Notes under the pieces: model-generated
What the model saw: only the letters and a program-made list of their open reading frames with translations
The model's database searches: none
Told to the model about the DNA's origin: nothing
Shown: positions 1 to 10,692 of the stretch, in pieces
How the letters are laid out: the number at the start of each line of letters is the position of its first letter
Position numbering within the stretch: the first letter of the stretch is position 1
Program-made: the position numbers and the translations under genes
Assembly: GCF_041146795.1 (NCBI RefSeq)
Contig: NC_135169.1
Span: 8,406,764 to 8,470,763 of the forward strand
Length of the DNA stretch: 64,000 bases
Source: Maylandia zebra
Taxonomy: Eukaryota; Chordata; Actinopteri; Cichliformes; Cichlidae
Direction: 5' to 3'

Positions 1-1330
1 CTGCCACTGACACAGGAGGGTTTGTTAGCCTGTCAACTGTAGAAAATAAGACCCGAGCATTATGGCTGTTTTTAGTGATGATGTCAGAGAAGTAGGACCT
101 CCTTGCACTCCTCAGTTGTAAATTATAATTGTGAAGTTTCTCTTTATAAATGTCATAATGAACCTGGAGGTTTGTTTTTCTCCATCTGCGCTCAGCTTTC
201 CTACACTCTCTTTTTTCATTTTTCACCAGTGTGGAGTTTCTCCATGGAGACTTTTTCCTTCCAGAGATAACCTTCACCTTAATGGGAGCAATAGTGTCCA
301 TTACATTTAACATGTTAGCATTGAAGCTATTGACGAGCTCATTGACTGACCCTCTGGGCAGGTCAGGTGTTAATGGGAAGACCTGGTTAAAAATTGCACT
401 ACTGTGTTCAGTTATACACCGTTTTGTGATCACTGTTGTTGATATATTTGTGTGGGCTGAGATTTTACTTTCAAAGAAAACACAGTAATGATCAGACAGG
501 CCCACATCAGACACAGTAACCTTTGAAATGCTCAGGCCTTTGGAGATCAGTAGGTCAAGAGTGTGTCCTCTATTATGTGTGGCCTCTGTTACATGCTGAG
601 TCAGCCCAAAGTTGCCCAGAGTGTTACTCAGGTCTTTAGTCCCTTTGTCCTGAGGGTTGTCCACATGAATGTTAAAATCCCCAACAATAATTACACAGTC
701 AAAATCAACACAGATCACAGACAGCAGTTCACTGAGGTCATTAAAAAAGTCTGTGCAGTATTTGGGAGGCCTGTAAACATTAAGAAACACAACTTTGGAT
801 GGGGCCTTCAGCTGTAAAGCCACATATTCAAAAGACTGAAAACTTCCAGGAGATAGCTGCTTACATTGAAATGATTCATTAAATAAGACAGCAACCCCTC
901 CTCCTCTCCTGCTCACCCTGGCCTCACTGATAAAACTGTAGTTAGGAGGGGTCGTCTCGATGAGAACAGCTCCACTGTTACTTTGGTCCAACCAAGTTTC
1001 AGTTAAAAACATAAAATCAAGGCTGTGCTCAGTGATTAAATCATTAATTAAAAACGTTTTCCCAGCTAGAGATCTAATGTTTAATAAAGCCAACTTAAGT
1101 GTTTTAGAGGCATTACTTGTCCCCTCGTGTTTGGGAGCAGTCTGTGGCACACAAGGTATGTTTACTATGTTTAAAGATCTTTTAGAGTGCAGCTCTCTGT
1201 GTTTTGACCAGGCCACATGTCTCCTGTCACCTAAAAGTACAGAAATTTTAAAACCTTCTAGTAAACAGGGTCCCAGCTTCTCCTGGGAAAAGTCACCACT
1301 GCCATAATCCTCGCAGCCCGGACCCTCCAC
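1..1330 (-). mobile_element. L2/Maui-like LINE fragment: endonuclease domain
   Basis: Read on the minus strand, this encodes the C-terminal half of an APE-type endonuclease. The translation of about 840-300 has a clear catalytic motif, IIVGDFNIHVDNPQDKGTKD, then LGNFGLTQHVTEATHNRGHTLDLLISKGL and VSDVGLSDHYCVFFE, the SDH box of the domain. These nucleases nick target DNA for target-primed reverse transcription. The reading is broken by stops, and the reverse transcriptase that should follow (towards position 1) lies outside the window. The wording fits L2/Maui-type fish LINEs. It is a decayed copy with no sign of a host gene. Confidence 0.75.
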
Positions 1331-1340
1331 ACATCACGCA

Positions 1341-1901
1341 TCAGACTGTGGAGACAGAGCATGAAGGTGGTAAGGAGGAACTAAGGGGGGGCGAGGCTGG
1401 GCAGTGTGACTTCGATTGCTCTGTTGAGGGTGGGGCTCGGTGGCGAACCTTTGGCCGCTCTGGTGGGGGGTTTATGGGGGACAAAAAGGGATTGGGACGG
1501 GGGGTAGATCTGAGCCCAGCATTGACCCGCTCCATCATCTCTTCAGTGAATTTCAGGTGTGGGGAGGAGGGAGAAAGGGAGGGGGAGGAGGGTGATGGCC
1601 TGTCAGGGGTTTGGGGGACTGGGGAAGATCCTGGTCCTGGTCGTTGGTGTTGTTGAGAGAGTTGGAGGCAAATAGGGACCCCTCTTCTTGCCTCTTCTTG
1701 CCTCAGATGTCTCTCCTTTCTGAGGCTCTTCCCGGGTGGGGGCAGATGGAGCTCCTCCTCAAGGTTTCTGCTGGGCTTTGTCTGTTCTTGGAGTACTGTT
1801 TGTTCCTCTTTATGAGATAACTCCTCGTTTATCTCAGCCTTGGCACCAAGCACAGATGGATGACGTATGGAATAAAACAAGTTGGAGGTGAACAGTTTCA
1901 C
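1341..1901 (-). CDS. Pro/Ser/Glu-rich ORF upstream of the L2-like endonuclease, possibly LINE ORF1 or 5' region
   Basis: A 186-codon open frame lies directly upstream of the endonuclease on the same strand. The protein is low-complexity: an acidic/basic N-terminal third (NEELSHKEEQ, SLRKERHLRQEEARR), then a Pro/Ser-rich tail. No domain is recognised. Its position and orientation suggest it is the 5' part of the same LINE (ORF1 or the N-terminal extension of ORF2). The G-rich plus-strand composition also makes a chance open frame possible. Confidence 0.3.
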   Translation of the reverse strand: MKLFTSNLFYSIRHPSVLGAKAEINEELSHKEEQTVLQEQTKPSRNLEEELHLPPPGKSLRKERHLRQEEARRGVPICLQLSQQHQRPGPGSSPVPQTPDRPSPSSPSLSPSSPHLKFTEEMMERVNAGLRSTPRPNPFLSPINPPPERPKVRHRAPPSTEQSKSHCPASPPLSSSLPPSCSVSTV

Positions 1902-3093
1902 CCCTGACTTGTTAAAATTAAATCCATTTGCTTTAAACAGATGCCTGCGTAGAGGATAAGGTAACTATAAAAATGTTGCTGTTTCTGTTAAGAACACTTT
2001 AGTCCTGATGATCTATAAGTGTCCAGAAGCTATCGCAGGTAAGCTCATACGCAAAAAAGAGAAAAAATCAGCATAAAAATCAATAAAAGAAGCAAAGCAT
2101 TTAAAGAGCAAAGAGAGGAAGCCCTTAAGCACCTTCTTCGCTGCCGCATATTCTTTTCTTCTTCGTTGTATCTCCGGGGCATAATCAAGTACAAGTACTT
2201 AAATAAATAAATCATTAAATAATTAATTAAAACTGTCAATAATTATTTAAATGTGTTATTAATTAATTAAATATGTCAATAATTAATCAAATGTGTCAAT
2301 AATTAATTAATTACATGTGTTGTAAATATTTATGTAATTAAATATGGTGTATTTAATTGATTCATTATGGCAGTCCTGGCGTTCGTTACCTCGGGGATAA
2401 ACTACATGTTTTATGGCAAATGTGAGATGAGCCTTTGTGGTGTTCTTGGTCAGCAGTGGTTTTATTCTTAGAACTCTCCCGTGGAGGTGATTTTTGCCCA
2501 GACCTTAAATAAGGCCAATTGAGTTATTCACAAAAATGTGTTCCACATGTCTCTTTAGCCAGAAGAGTAAGTGTTCAAAGTCTTTTGTGAGTAATTCTGA
2601 TTCTCTATGCAGATGTATTTGATTGTACAATCACTTTTGTGATACCATGCAGCTTTGTAAGAATTTGAGTACCTTTTTACCTTAATGTCTCGCACAGTGG
2701 CTCCTGGTAAATTACTTCAAAGCAAGGGCATACTGCTGCTACACAGGAAATGACCGCTCATAAATGAATAAAAAAACCATCTGTTACACTCACCTCTGAC
2801 ACTGAGAGTCACTGATTTCTGTAAAAGCATTTGTCCATCCTTGTTATCCAGGTAACTTCAGGCTCCACTCTGGGATTACTGTACGATGGAGGTGTTCACT
2901 TCTTACTGGGATAAATCGCCATGGTAACAGATGCTGTAGACCTAACCTGCTCTAGAGCTGGTTATGTTCCAGATTAGAGATCAGCGTGTAGTGACCAATC
3001 AACAGTGCCATCACTCATGGAGGATCCCTCAGAGCTTTCTATTATTTCTATTATCTCTACTTGAATATAGAGACCAACAGCTGTTACACTCAC
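1902..3093. other. AT-rich stretch and duplicated exon end
   Basis: About 2190-2345 is built from short AATTAATTA-type words with interspersed TGTCAATAATT, related to stretches at about 55,560-55,800 and 61,550-61,600. At 2781-2823 a copy of the last bases and splice donor of the V-set exon (CTCACCTCTGACACTGAGAG) precedes the second copy at 3081-3123. No gene is visible in the rest. Confidence 0.5.
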
Positions 3094-3399
3094 CTCTGAC
3101 ACTGAGAGTCACTGATTTCTGTAGCAGCATGTGTCACCATGGCCACTAAGTTGAAGGTCTTTCAGCTTCAGACTGAAGTCTTTAGTTCTCAGAGGATCTT
3201 CATTCATCTCTGTGGTCTCTGTGATCCTGGTCCTGTAAGCGATGCTGGTGTTCATTGTTCTGATACACATGGACCGTCATGTTTTGGTGTTTCCACTCCA
3301 CTTTGACGTCCTGAGGAACATCATCTTCTTCATTAATTTTAAAGGGCAGCAGGACAGACTTCTCCCCCTGTGCCACCTCCACCATCTCCACTGGGTAAT
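3094..3399 (-). pseudogene. V-set immunoglobulin exon relic (butyrophilin/B7-like)
   Basis: On the minus strand an acceptor (TTCTGTTCTCAG at about 3400) opens an exon reading YPVEMVEVAQGEKSVLLPFK, then INEEDDVPQDVKVEWKHQNM and TVHVYQNNEHQ. This is the B/C strand layout of fish butyrophilin-like or B7-like V domains. After 'QNNEHQ' a one-base shift is needed to continue as YRTRITETTEMNEDPLRTKD and FSLKLKDLQLSGHGDT. The usual DSGxYTC is replaced by HGDTCCYRNQ and a stop. The exon ends at a GTGAGT donor (3093-3088). Such proteins are surface co-regulators of T cells. The frameshift, the lost F-strand motif and the absence of signal-peptide and membrane exons mark a relic. Confidence 0.65.
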
Positions 3400-3847
3400 C
3401 TGAGAACAGAACAATAAGACAGATGTCAGTGAGGTTGATCCTCCATCATCTCCCCTGCTGTGTAACCAGTAGGTCTTAATCCTGTTTTCATGGTCACACT
3501 CAGGTCTCTGCTTCTCCGTATTTCTGTTCCTTTAACAAAACTGTTCTAACATCTCAGGTATACCTGGACTAAAACCTCAAACACTGCAAGCTCTGTAACT
3601 CAATCACTGAAGAAACATTCTGAGCTCTTCATATACCAACAGATCCTCATATCAGAGGCTAGTTCTCACCGTCCTCTGTCTGCTTCTCCTGATATTTATG
3701 AGAAAAATTTAAAAGTTTCAGTTTAAAAAGATGTTTTTTTTAGAGTTAACTTTGTAATAACCACCCAGAACATTTGATATAAAGCCTATGTAAGCAGGTG
3801 GGTGGATGGAGGTGGTGTAAACAATCACTGAGTGTCTTTGAACTCTC

Positions 3848-3865
3848 TCACTTTCACTTTCACTG
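3848..3865. promoter_or_regulatory. ISRE/IRF-type element upstream of the V-set relic
   Basis: The plus strand reads TCACTTTCACTTTCACTG; on the minus strand this is a tandem GAAAGTGAAAGTGA, an excellent match to interferon-stimulated response elements (GAAANNGAAA). It lies about 450 bp upstream of the V-set exon in the minus orientation, where a promoter would be expected. Function is inferred. Confidence 0.4.
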
Positions 3866-3909
3866 GCTGCTTGGTTCACTATAGAAACGACTGAGGTTTG
3901 AGTTCAAAC

Positions 3910-4010
3910 TAGAGATGGCACGATACCACTTTTTTATGTCCGATACCGATATCATAAATTTGGATATCGGCCGATACCGATATGAATCCGATATAGTGTT
4001 TTTAATCAAT
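3910..4010. mobile_element. hAT-like MITE left end
   Basis: The sequence starts TAGAGATGGCACGATACCAC and runs into repeated GATACCGATAT words, the style of hAT non-autonomous termini. No matching right terminus was found before 5,000, so the right limit is unknown and the copy is probably truncated. From 4140 to 5040 only AT-rich, repeat-like DNA is seen, without a supported gene. Confidence 0.4.
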
Positions 4011-5309
4011 AAAACTGTTTTTTTTTTTGCTTGTTTTTTTTTTATATCTTGCTGCATTTTGTATAAGTACATACTCAAGTTCAAGCAGAAAAAAACAAAC
4101 ACTAAAGCTAAAGCCCTATTCTGGTATTTTAAAGAGTAAGCAACCTAACTAATAGGGTTGCAAGCTCCCAAAAAAAAAGGGAACCACCCCTCACCCTCCA
4201 CCTCATGATGCTTAATCGACGTAATCAACTTTATATTGATGCAGTGTGGAAAAAAAAATGCACAGAAATAATTTATTTTTCAAGAATAATTAAATAGATT
4301 CAACATCTTTCTTCAACAGAACTGCAGACTGCACAGATGGTACCTTCCCAAAGGAAGAATTACTATAGCTTACTAGGGTATATTAGACTTAACAGTTACT
4401 ATATACAGTAATGGACTTCTATACATTTTACATCAGATTAAAATTTTGGGTGTAAGATTCAGATAATTATTTATTAAAAGCTACACATTTTAAATGAGAA
4501 TAAGAAAGAAAAGTATGTCTTTGTGCCCCCTTTTCCCTGTTCATGCCCTATTGGCCCCCCTGGCTAAACTTTGCTAGATCCACCCCTGCACAGTTACCAG
4601 CCGTCAGCTGTAGAAAAAGATCCTGGTGTAGAAAGTAATATTAAATACATTCTAACAACAGCTTATCAAGCTTAAACGTGCTGCTGTTGTTCAGCCGCTG
4701 GTTTCCTCTTTCTGGTGCAAAGTGGGCCAAAAACAAACAAGAGAGACGGACTCGCAACAGAAAAGGCGATCAGCTGATCATTGATCAGTTTAACGATTAA
4801 AGTAGTAGCAGGAGAGGGAGGGAGGCAGTTGCTCCTTATATCTGTTGTTAAGTTTAAAGTTTACAAACATTCAGAGATGAACTTACACACTTGCTTTACT
4901 TCTCTCTTCTTCTTTGGCTCTCGGAGGAGGTGGACGCACTTTTCCTCCTCTCCCTTATCTTCCCTGCTTAGCCTCTTGTGTCCTTGTCTTGTGTTTTTTA
5001 TTATTTTTCCCTGGAACATTCTCTCACAGTCTGTTCTCTAAAACCTAAAAGAGGAATTATGGATTGGATCAACTGGTCCCTAAATGCAACTGACACCCCT
5101 TTCTCAACAAGAAGTCTGGGCTTGGGTGAGCCTGAGTGCTGAAGATATCTACCTATTCGGAACCATGGTAACAGGGTTCTGGCTGATTGGAGCTGGCTTG
5201 GCCCTGACTTATCGAAGAATTAAGAAAATGGAACCGGCTGTTCAAACCCCCACAAGGCTGCCCGCTGGGATTGGAACGATGGGAGAGGCGTGAGTTTCTC
5301 AAAATGGGC

Positions 5310-5830
5310 TCATTGAGTCAGCACAGATAAGATCTTGGAGAGGCTACGGCTGCTGTGAATACTCAGAATAAGATCTCTGACTGCAGACTGGATACATCTC
5401 GGAAGGACTCGCTCAGAATAAAGTCTCTGGGCGCAAATTGGATGACATCTCGGGGAGGCACACTGCCGTGAGTTCTCAGAAATTGACTCCTTGAGCACAA
5501 GAAATGACAACGTCACAGAACGCAAGTATGGCGAAGCTCGCGGCTCTCCAACGGGAGATTGAGAGACCAGTGTTGGACTGTAGAACTGCTTTGAAATTCA
5601 TATGAGCTGTTCACACTAAAGTAAAAAGCACCATCACTTCATGCAGATACCCCTTCGGCGCCAGCTGCAAGGCCGGAGCTGAACAACAACACCCTGATAA
5701 CGACTGTGTTGAGTCTCTTCCTTCCCATTCCATGCAAGGCCACCTGGGTTGGCTGGAAGACTGTTTACTTAGCCTGGCAGGGCGAAGGACACTGTCTCAG
5801 CTGAACTATGGACACGCACACACACACATA
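5310..5830 (+). repeat. Dispersed repeat, copy 1 (second copy at 7605-7970)
   Basis: The block from GCGAAGCTCGCGGCTCTCCA (about 5531) to TCAGCTGAACTATGGACACG (about 5815) recurs almost unchanged at about 7668-7950. Both also carry upstream 'ACTCAGAATAAGA' words. Stops occur in every frame. A short frame just upstream (5084-5293) contains a hydrophobic run, GFWLIGAGLALTYRRIKK, whose meaning is unknown. The block is probably untranslated or degenerate retroelement sequence. Confidence 0.55.
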
Positions 5831-5929
5831 TACTGATAAGCACTCACTGACGCATCACCCGCCCTACCCCGGATCCAACGCCACCTCCAACGCTTAGTAT
5901 TTAGTATTAGTATTTATTTATTTATTGTC

Positions 5930-6444
5930 ATTGTGAGAGCTTTGGATGGATTGTGGGAAGACAACCAGCATAATTTAAATCAGTTAAACATTAGTGACAG
6001 AGTGCCGTTACCAGCAATACCTCCATGGATACTTCCTGATGCTAAAGTAGACTTAACATTGTTGGACAAGAAGAATAAGGATGAGGCATTTATTTGAAAC
6101 TCTCATACAGTTCAGGCTTACATTGTCCAATATTATAGTTATGTTCAAATATATACAGACGCCTCAAAGAACACAGCCGGTCAAACCGGTGTAGCAGTTG
6201 TGGTCCCAGTTTTCGGTGGAAATAGGTAAAAGGATTAGTGATGGACTTTCCGTATACACTGGGGAAAAGCTCGCAATATTATTAGCTGTTCAGTGGGTAG
6301 AAGACATGAGGCCATTACATGCAGTCATTTGTTCAGATTCAAGTTCATCATCGGTCAGTCTACAGCACAGTCATTCAGAAGGTAGAGCAGATGTTTTAGC
6401 AGAAATTCAGCAGACACTTTTCCAAATACACCTGATGGGACTTG
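5930..6444 (+). mobile_element. I/Nimb-like LINE fragment: RNase H domain
   Basis: The reading (with one stop and a shift near 6,100) gives RVPLPAIPPWILPDAKVDLT, then YVQIYTDASKNTAGQTGVAV. After a shift near 6,225 it gives RISDGLSVYTGEKLAILLAV, QWVEDMRPLHAVICSDSSSS and HSEGRADVLAEIQQTLFQIH. These are the conserved blocks of the RNase H domain of I/Nimb-type LINEs: first Asp in YTDAS, Glu in TGEKLA, Asp in CSDS. RNase H removes the RNA template during retrotransposition. The copy stops at 'HLMGL', exactly where an ISL2EU-like element begins. Confidence 0.65.
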
Positions 6445-7600
6445 AGATTGACAGACCACGTGACTTTCGCGCATTGCTTTGTGGGTACCCGTGGCAACAA
6501 AATCAAAACACTGCATCAAGCGCTAGCATTTCCAGCACCAGTAATCATTAATTCTGTGGTTTTAATCCCTACTTACATTTTATTTGCCCCAAAAACAGTT
6601 CTGTACAAAACGACGGAGAACACGGCAGCTCCGTACAAAGACAGACGTGACAAAAAGGCAAAAAAAAAGTAGGAGGAAAAACTCGAAGGAGTGAAAGTGT
6701 CAGAGCATACAGAGTGGAGTAAGGACGTTAGCCTGCTGCACAACTTTCATCACACACATATTTATTATTATATGGTCCTAAGTGTGAGTTCATACATTCA
6801 CAAGATGTTTTGTAACTTCAGATCCTGCAACAAGCCCAGGTCAAGTTTACTTTGGTGATTTGGACTATTCCATCTCACAGCTGTTGTTAATTCTTTTTCC
6901 TTTATCTTCTGTACAGGCCAACGCATCTATTTGTTGTTAGGTTGTAGTGTTACACATTTTCAGATCTAATAGAAATAAAATGAGTGTTTTTCATTCAATT
7001 ATTGTCTTTATTTATAACTGGCATCATTGTTTCATTCTATTATAGAATCTTACAAGAAAGAGGCAAAATTGTATTCCATCAGCTTTATTAGCTGCTTCGT
7101 GAAAAACAAATCAACAATGCAACAAAAAAAAGAAAAAGGTTGCAAAACAACATACTGGAAAACAGTTATTCATGACTTGCTTGCTTCAGTACAACACTTG
7201 GGCACATATATGCAAACGTTTAGTGGCTGTTTTGGTCTCGCTCTCTCTCTTAACCGATCAAATCTCTCTGTGGTAGCAGCTTTAAACTCGGTATGACCCA
7301 GGTTGATAGAGGGGCCCAGTCTGGATCACATTCCTGCATTTTGTTTCTGGTTTTCCTACAAAACACAACAAACATTAGCCCGCAAAGCCACAGTGAACAA
7401 AGCAGCATAGCAACGAATTCAATTCAAATCAATATAAGACTTATTTGTAACCTACATCATCAATCATGTTGTGATAAATTACGTAATAACTACAACAGAA
7501 GACTGACCTTTGTGGAAATGCTTGTAGCAGACTAATATGTGAGCTGGAGTGTTCCGGGACGTTATATTTGGTCTTTGAATGGCTGCAATCCAGGCCACCC
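6445..7600. mobile_element. ISL2EU-like DNA transposon copy 1, right end lost
   Basis: It begins GAGATTGACAGACCACGTGA, the same terminus as the complete copy at 39,265, and stays alignable with it in two blocks (about 6445-6850 and 7400-7595). The plus strand carries the decayed start of a YqaJ-type protein ([36 protein letters not shown]). The minus strand carries THAP pieces: the end of the first coding exon ([20 protein letters not shown], about 7595-7510), and from an acceptor at 7356 a second exon resembling ECDPDWAPSLHLGHT, frameshifted, which copy 2 lacks. The right terminus and THAP start are replaced by the dispersed repeat at about 7600. Confidence 0.6.
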
Positions 7601-7604
7601 GTCA

Positions 7605-7970
7605 GCTTGAGACTGCCATGAACACTCAGAATAAGACCTCTGAGTGGAAATCGGATCACATCATGGCGAAGCTCGCGGCTCTCCAAAGGGAGATTGAGAG
7701 ACCAGTGTCAGACTGTAGAACTGCTTTGAAATTCATATGAGCTGTTCGCACTAAAGTAAAAAGCACCATCACTTCATGCGGAGACCCCTTTGGCACCAGC
7801 TGCAAGGCCAGAGCTGAACAACAACACCCTGATAACGACTGTGTTGAGTCTGTTCCTTCCCATTCCCTACAAGGCCACCTGGGTTGGCTGGAAGACTGTT
7901 TACTTCGCCTGGCAGGGAGGAGGACACTGTCTCAGCTGAACTATGGACACACACACACACAGAGAGACAT
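7605..7970 (+). repeat. Dispersed repeat, copy 2
   Basis: Close match to 5310-5830, including CTTTGAAATTCATATGAGCT and GAACAACAACACCCTGATAA. Two copies in the same orientation flank the RNase H fragment plus ISL2EU-like copy. They could be two insertions or one element split by later insertion. Confidence 0.55.
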
Positions 7971-7989
7971 GTATACACATGCAGATATA

Positions 7990-8460
7990 CACTCATCCCC
8001 CCTCCAAACGCCTTCGATGTTTATTCCCTTCCGATGCTGACGGTGTATCAAGGAGACCAGCGCACAGGCTGCAGGCCTAGATGTACTGTCTAATTCGGCT
8101 GTCTCTCACCCTTTACCCACCCTTGTTACTTGTCATGTGTTTCTTTGGTGTATTAAGAGTTTTTTCATGTGCAGAGGTGTTTTTTTCTGTTCTCAAACTG
8201 ATCTCCCTGTTGGAGCTCAGTCTGGGGGGAGTTATTTTTTTCTCCTTATCTTTCCTCATGTGGTGCATTTTACATTGTTATACCTCTCTGACCTGTCTTC
8301 CCCATGTGATGTTTGTGTAATGTATGTATGGTCGGAGGGTAAGATAGCGCCGCCATTGCGTGCAATAGGTCGGCAGCCTTATTTCCCCTCTGAAATTTCC
8401 CCTCTGAAATTTCCCCTTGTGGGACTAATAAAGGGATCTTATCTTATCTTATCTTATCTT
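7990..8460 (+). mobile_element. Retroelement 3' end with (ATCTT)n tail
   Basis: A T-rich 3' region finishes with TTTCCCCTTGTGGGACTAAT, AAAGGGATCTT and then TATCTT units to 8460. This tail is typical of fish non-LTR retrotransposons. A tandem duplication of CCCCTCTGAAATTT lies at about 8389-8416. No coding domain is recognisable. Confidence 0.5.
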
Positions 8461-8795
8461 CAGCATCGTCTTCATGCTGTGACTGCAGCCGTTCAACTCT
8501 GTTTGTCTTTAACCCAAATCATCACAACATGCAAATATAATCATCAAAATGATGTGACTGGAAGGATGCAGCAGTCTGTGCTCCACCTTTCTCCTCCACA
8601 CCTGCAGGTGGAGAACATGGATGCATGAATCTCTACAGAGTTCTTTGAATATTATCCGTCTCATCAGTTTTCAGTGAACAAAACTCCTCACAGAGCCAAA
8701 ATAAGCAGTTTGTATCCAACATAACTCAGCTGGACTCTGATGCTCCGTATAACAGCCACACATGAGTCTGGATTCACTCAAAGCATTGAACAAAC

Positions 8796-8801
8796 TTTAT
8801 T
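8796..8801 (-). terminator. Polyadenylation signal of the TRIM gene
   Basis: TTTATT on the plus strand is AATAAA on the minus strand, about 235 bp past the TRIM stop codon. It is the first canonical signal downstream, so it is the likely 3' end of the transcript. Confidence 0.45.
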
Positions 8802-9033
8802 GGAAATGAAGCTTTTGGACATTTGTTCTCTGATATTTGCTCTTCAGCTCGAGTCTCCATCAGTGGGAACATTTCCTGATTCAACTTTTCTTCTGTTCAA
8901 ATCAAACTCCATGAGAATCAAAGTGTGAATCAGAGTCCTGATGATCAGATTCTATAGAAACATGGAGACTGTAGAGGATTTACACTCAATATGTTCATTT
9001 GTTCCCTTCAAGAAAAATCAATCATTCATCCAA

Positions 9034-10692
9034 TTAAATCAGTCGTTGATCAGTTTGATTGACAGGACAGATGATCAGAGGTGCAGAGTTTTTACCTCCA
9101 TCATTCATACAGGGACCGAAGTATGGGTGGAGTTTGTGAGTGAAGGAGCAGCCAGTAAAGGAGTAGATCAGAGCTGCAGCACCTACATCATAAAAGGAGA
9201 CCAGACCCTCCTGATAATCCACAAACACCCCCACCTTCTCAGGACCAGGATGAAGACAGACGGGGACTGAAGGACCAGCACAAGCACTGTACTCATTTCC
9301 ATTTCTCAGCATCACAGTCCAGAAACCATCCTGAGGTCTCAGTGGGATTTGTCCCTTCCTGTTGATCGACTCTGTGGCCACTCCTAAATTCCAGTCAGTC
9401 TTTCCTTTAACCTGAACCTCAAAGTAAAATCTGCCTGAAGAGAAACTCTGCTCTCCTAAAACAATACCATAGTAAGAAAATCTCTCTGGGTTGTCTGGAA
9501 GTTTCTTCTCCACATCAGTATCATACACTTGTTTTCCATCATCAGACAGGATGAGGTCAGGATGAGCTGTATCAGGATCCAGAGTCACATCCACCTCATG
9601 CTGCTGCACCCTCTGCAGCTCAGCCTCTAACAGCTTCTTCTTCATGGGTTTCCAGACTGTCTCCTCCAGCTGAGCCACAGCTCTCCCCACAGTCCCCTCA
9701 TATGATGGTGGACAGACTCTGACCTCTGTCCAGTCCTTGCTGGGTGGAGCAGCTTTCAGGGAGGAGAAGCTTTGGAGGAGGTGGAGGTGGTCTTCAGAGC
9801 GTGAGAGCTGCTCCACCTCAGAGTTTCTCTCCATCAGCTCAGAGATTTCCTGTTCCAGATCTTTGATGAGACCTTCAGCCTGTTTCTCTGTAGCTTCCTG
9901 TTTGTCTTCGATCTCCTTCATGAGCTCCTTCAGGCGTCTCTCAACAAACTCCATCAGAGCCGTGAGGACCTGAACACCTTCTGCTTTCTGTCTGTCTGCA
10001 GCATCTTTACTCATCTTCACCGACTCTGTGATCTCCTGAATCTTCAGTCGTCTCTTCTGGATCATCTGCTGAATCTCAGCCTCTGTCTTCTCCAGCTCTG
10101 CCTTCTTTCCTTCATATTCTTCTCTCAGAGGAACAAACTCGTGGTTCTTGTGGTCTAAAACAGGGCAGAGCACGCAGACACATGTCTGGTCGGTCTTACA
10201 GAACAGCTCCAGGAGTTTATCGTGCTTCGTGCACATCCTGCCTTCCAGGTTCTCCACAGCATCAACCAGCTGATGTCTTTTCAGACCTTTCAGTGTCAGA
10301 TGAGGCTCCAGGTGAGTCTGACAGTAGGAGGTCTGACACACCAGGCAGGACTTCAGGGCCTTCAGTCTGGTTCCAGTGCAGACGTCACAGGGAACTTCTC
10401 CTGGTTTGGCAGCTTGTTGCTCTGAGCTGCTGCTGCTGGCTTTCTGCTGAGCTTCACGTCTGAACTGAGCAACCATCTCAGAGATGAAGGTGTTGACCCT
10501 CAGCTGAGGTCGAGTGTAGAAAGTCTCTTTACACATGGGACACTGACAGATGACATTCATGTCCCAGTGCTGACTGATGCAGGTTTTGCAGAAGTTGTGT
10601 CCACATGGTGTAGAGACTGGATCAGTGAACACATCCAGACAGATGGAGCACAGAAACTGATCTTCAGATCGCAGATTGCTGGCAGCAGACAT
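9034..10692 (-). CDS. finTRIM/TRIM25-like E3 ubiquitin ligase (RING, B-boxes, coiled coil, PRY-SPRY)
   Basis: Intact 552-codon frame in a single exon. RING about residues 15-54 (CSICLDVFTDPVSTPCGHNF, then CKTC and CPMC). B-box 1 about 102-131 (CDVC...CLVC...CQTHLEPH). B-box 2 about 154-187 (CTKHDKLLELFCKTDQ...CPVLDHKNHEF). Long coiled coil about 190-310. PRY-SPRY about 370-545 (VTLDPDTAHPDLILSDDGKQ; SGRFYFEVQVKGKTDWNLGV; PYFGPC). The start at 10,692 is chosen because an acceptor (CTTTCTCCCTCAG) lies 9 bp upstream; the open frame runs 14 codons further, into intron. The RING recruits an E2 and the SPRY binds targets. Fish TRIMs of this architecture are a large, often interferon-induced antiviral family. 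The exact paralogue cannot be named. Confidence 0.9.
   Translation of the reverse strand: MSAASNLRSEDQFLCSICLDVFTDPVSTPCGHNFCKTCISQHWDMNVICQCPMCKETFYTRPQLRVNTFISEMVAQFRREAQQKASSSSSEQQAAKPGEVPCDVCTGTRLKALKSCLVCQTSYCQTHLEPHLTLKGLKRHQLVDAVENLEGRMCTKHDKLLELFCKTDQTCVCVLCPVLDHKNHEFVPLREEYEGKKAELEKTEAEIQQMIQKRRLKIQEITESVKMSKDAADRQKAEGVQVLTALMEFVERRLKELMKEIEDKQEATEKQAEGLIKDLEQEISELMERNSEVEQLSRSEDHLHLLQSFSSLKAAPPSKDWTEVRVCPPSYEGTVGRAVAQLEETVWKPMKKKLLEAELQRVQQHEVDVTLDPDTAHPDLILSDDGKQVYDTDVEKKLPDNPERFSYYGIVLGEQSFSSGRFYFEVQVKGKTDWNLGVATESINRKGQIPLRPQDGFWTVMLRNGNEYSACAGPSVPVCLHPGPEKVGVFVDYQEGLVSFYDVGAAALIYSFTGCSFTHKLHPYFGPCMNDGGKNSAPLIICPVNQTDQRLI

Noticed and set aside
960..1307. Plus-strand 115-codon frame
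   Set aside because: It is the complement of the minus-strand L2-like endonuclease; the minus reading has the conserved motifs.
5084..5293. Small membrane protein (GFWLIGAGLALTYRRIKK)
   Set aside because: Hydrophobic stretch only; lies beside a dispersed repeat, with stops in overlapping readings and no supporting start context.
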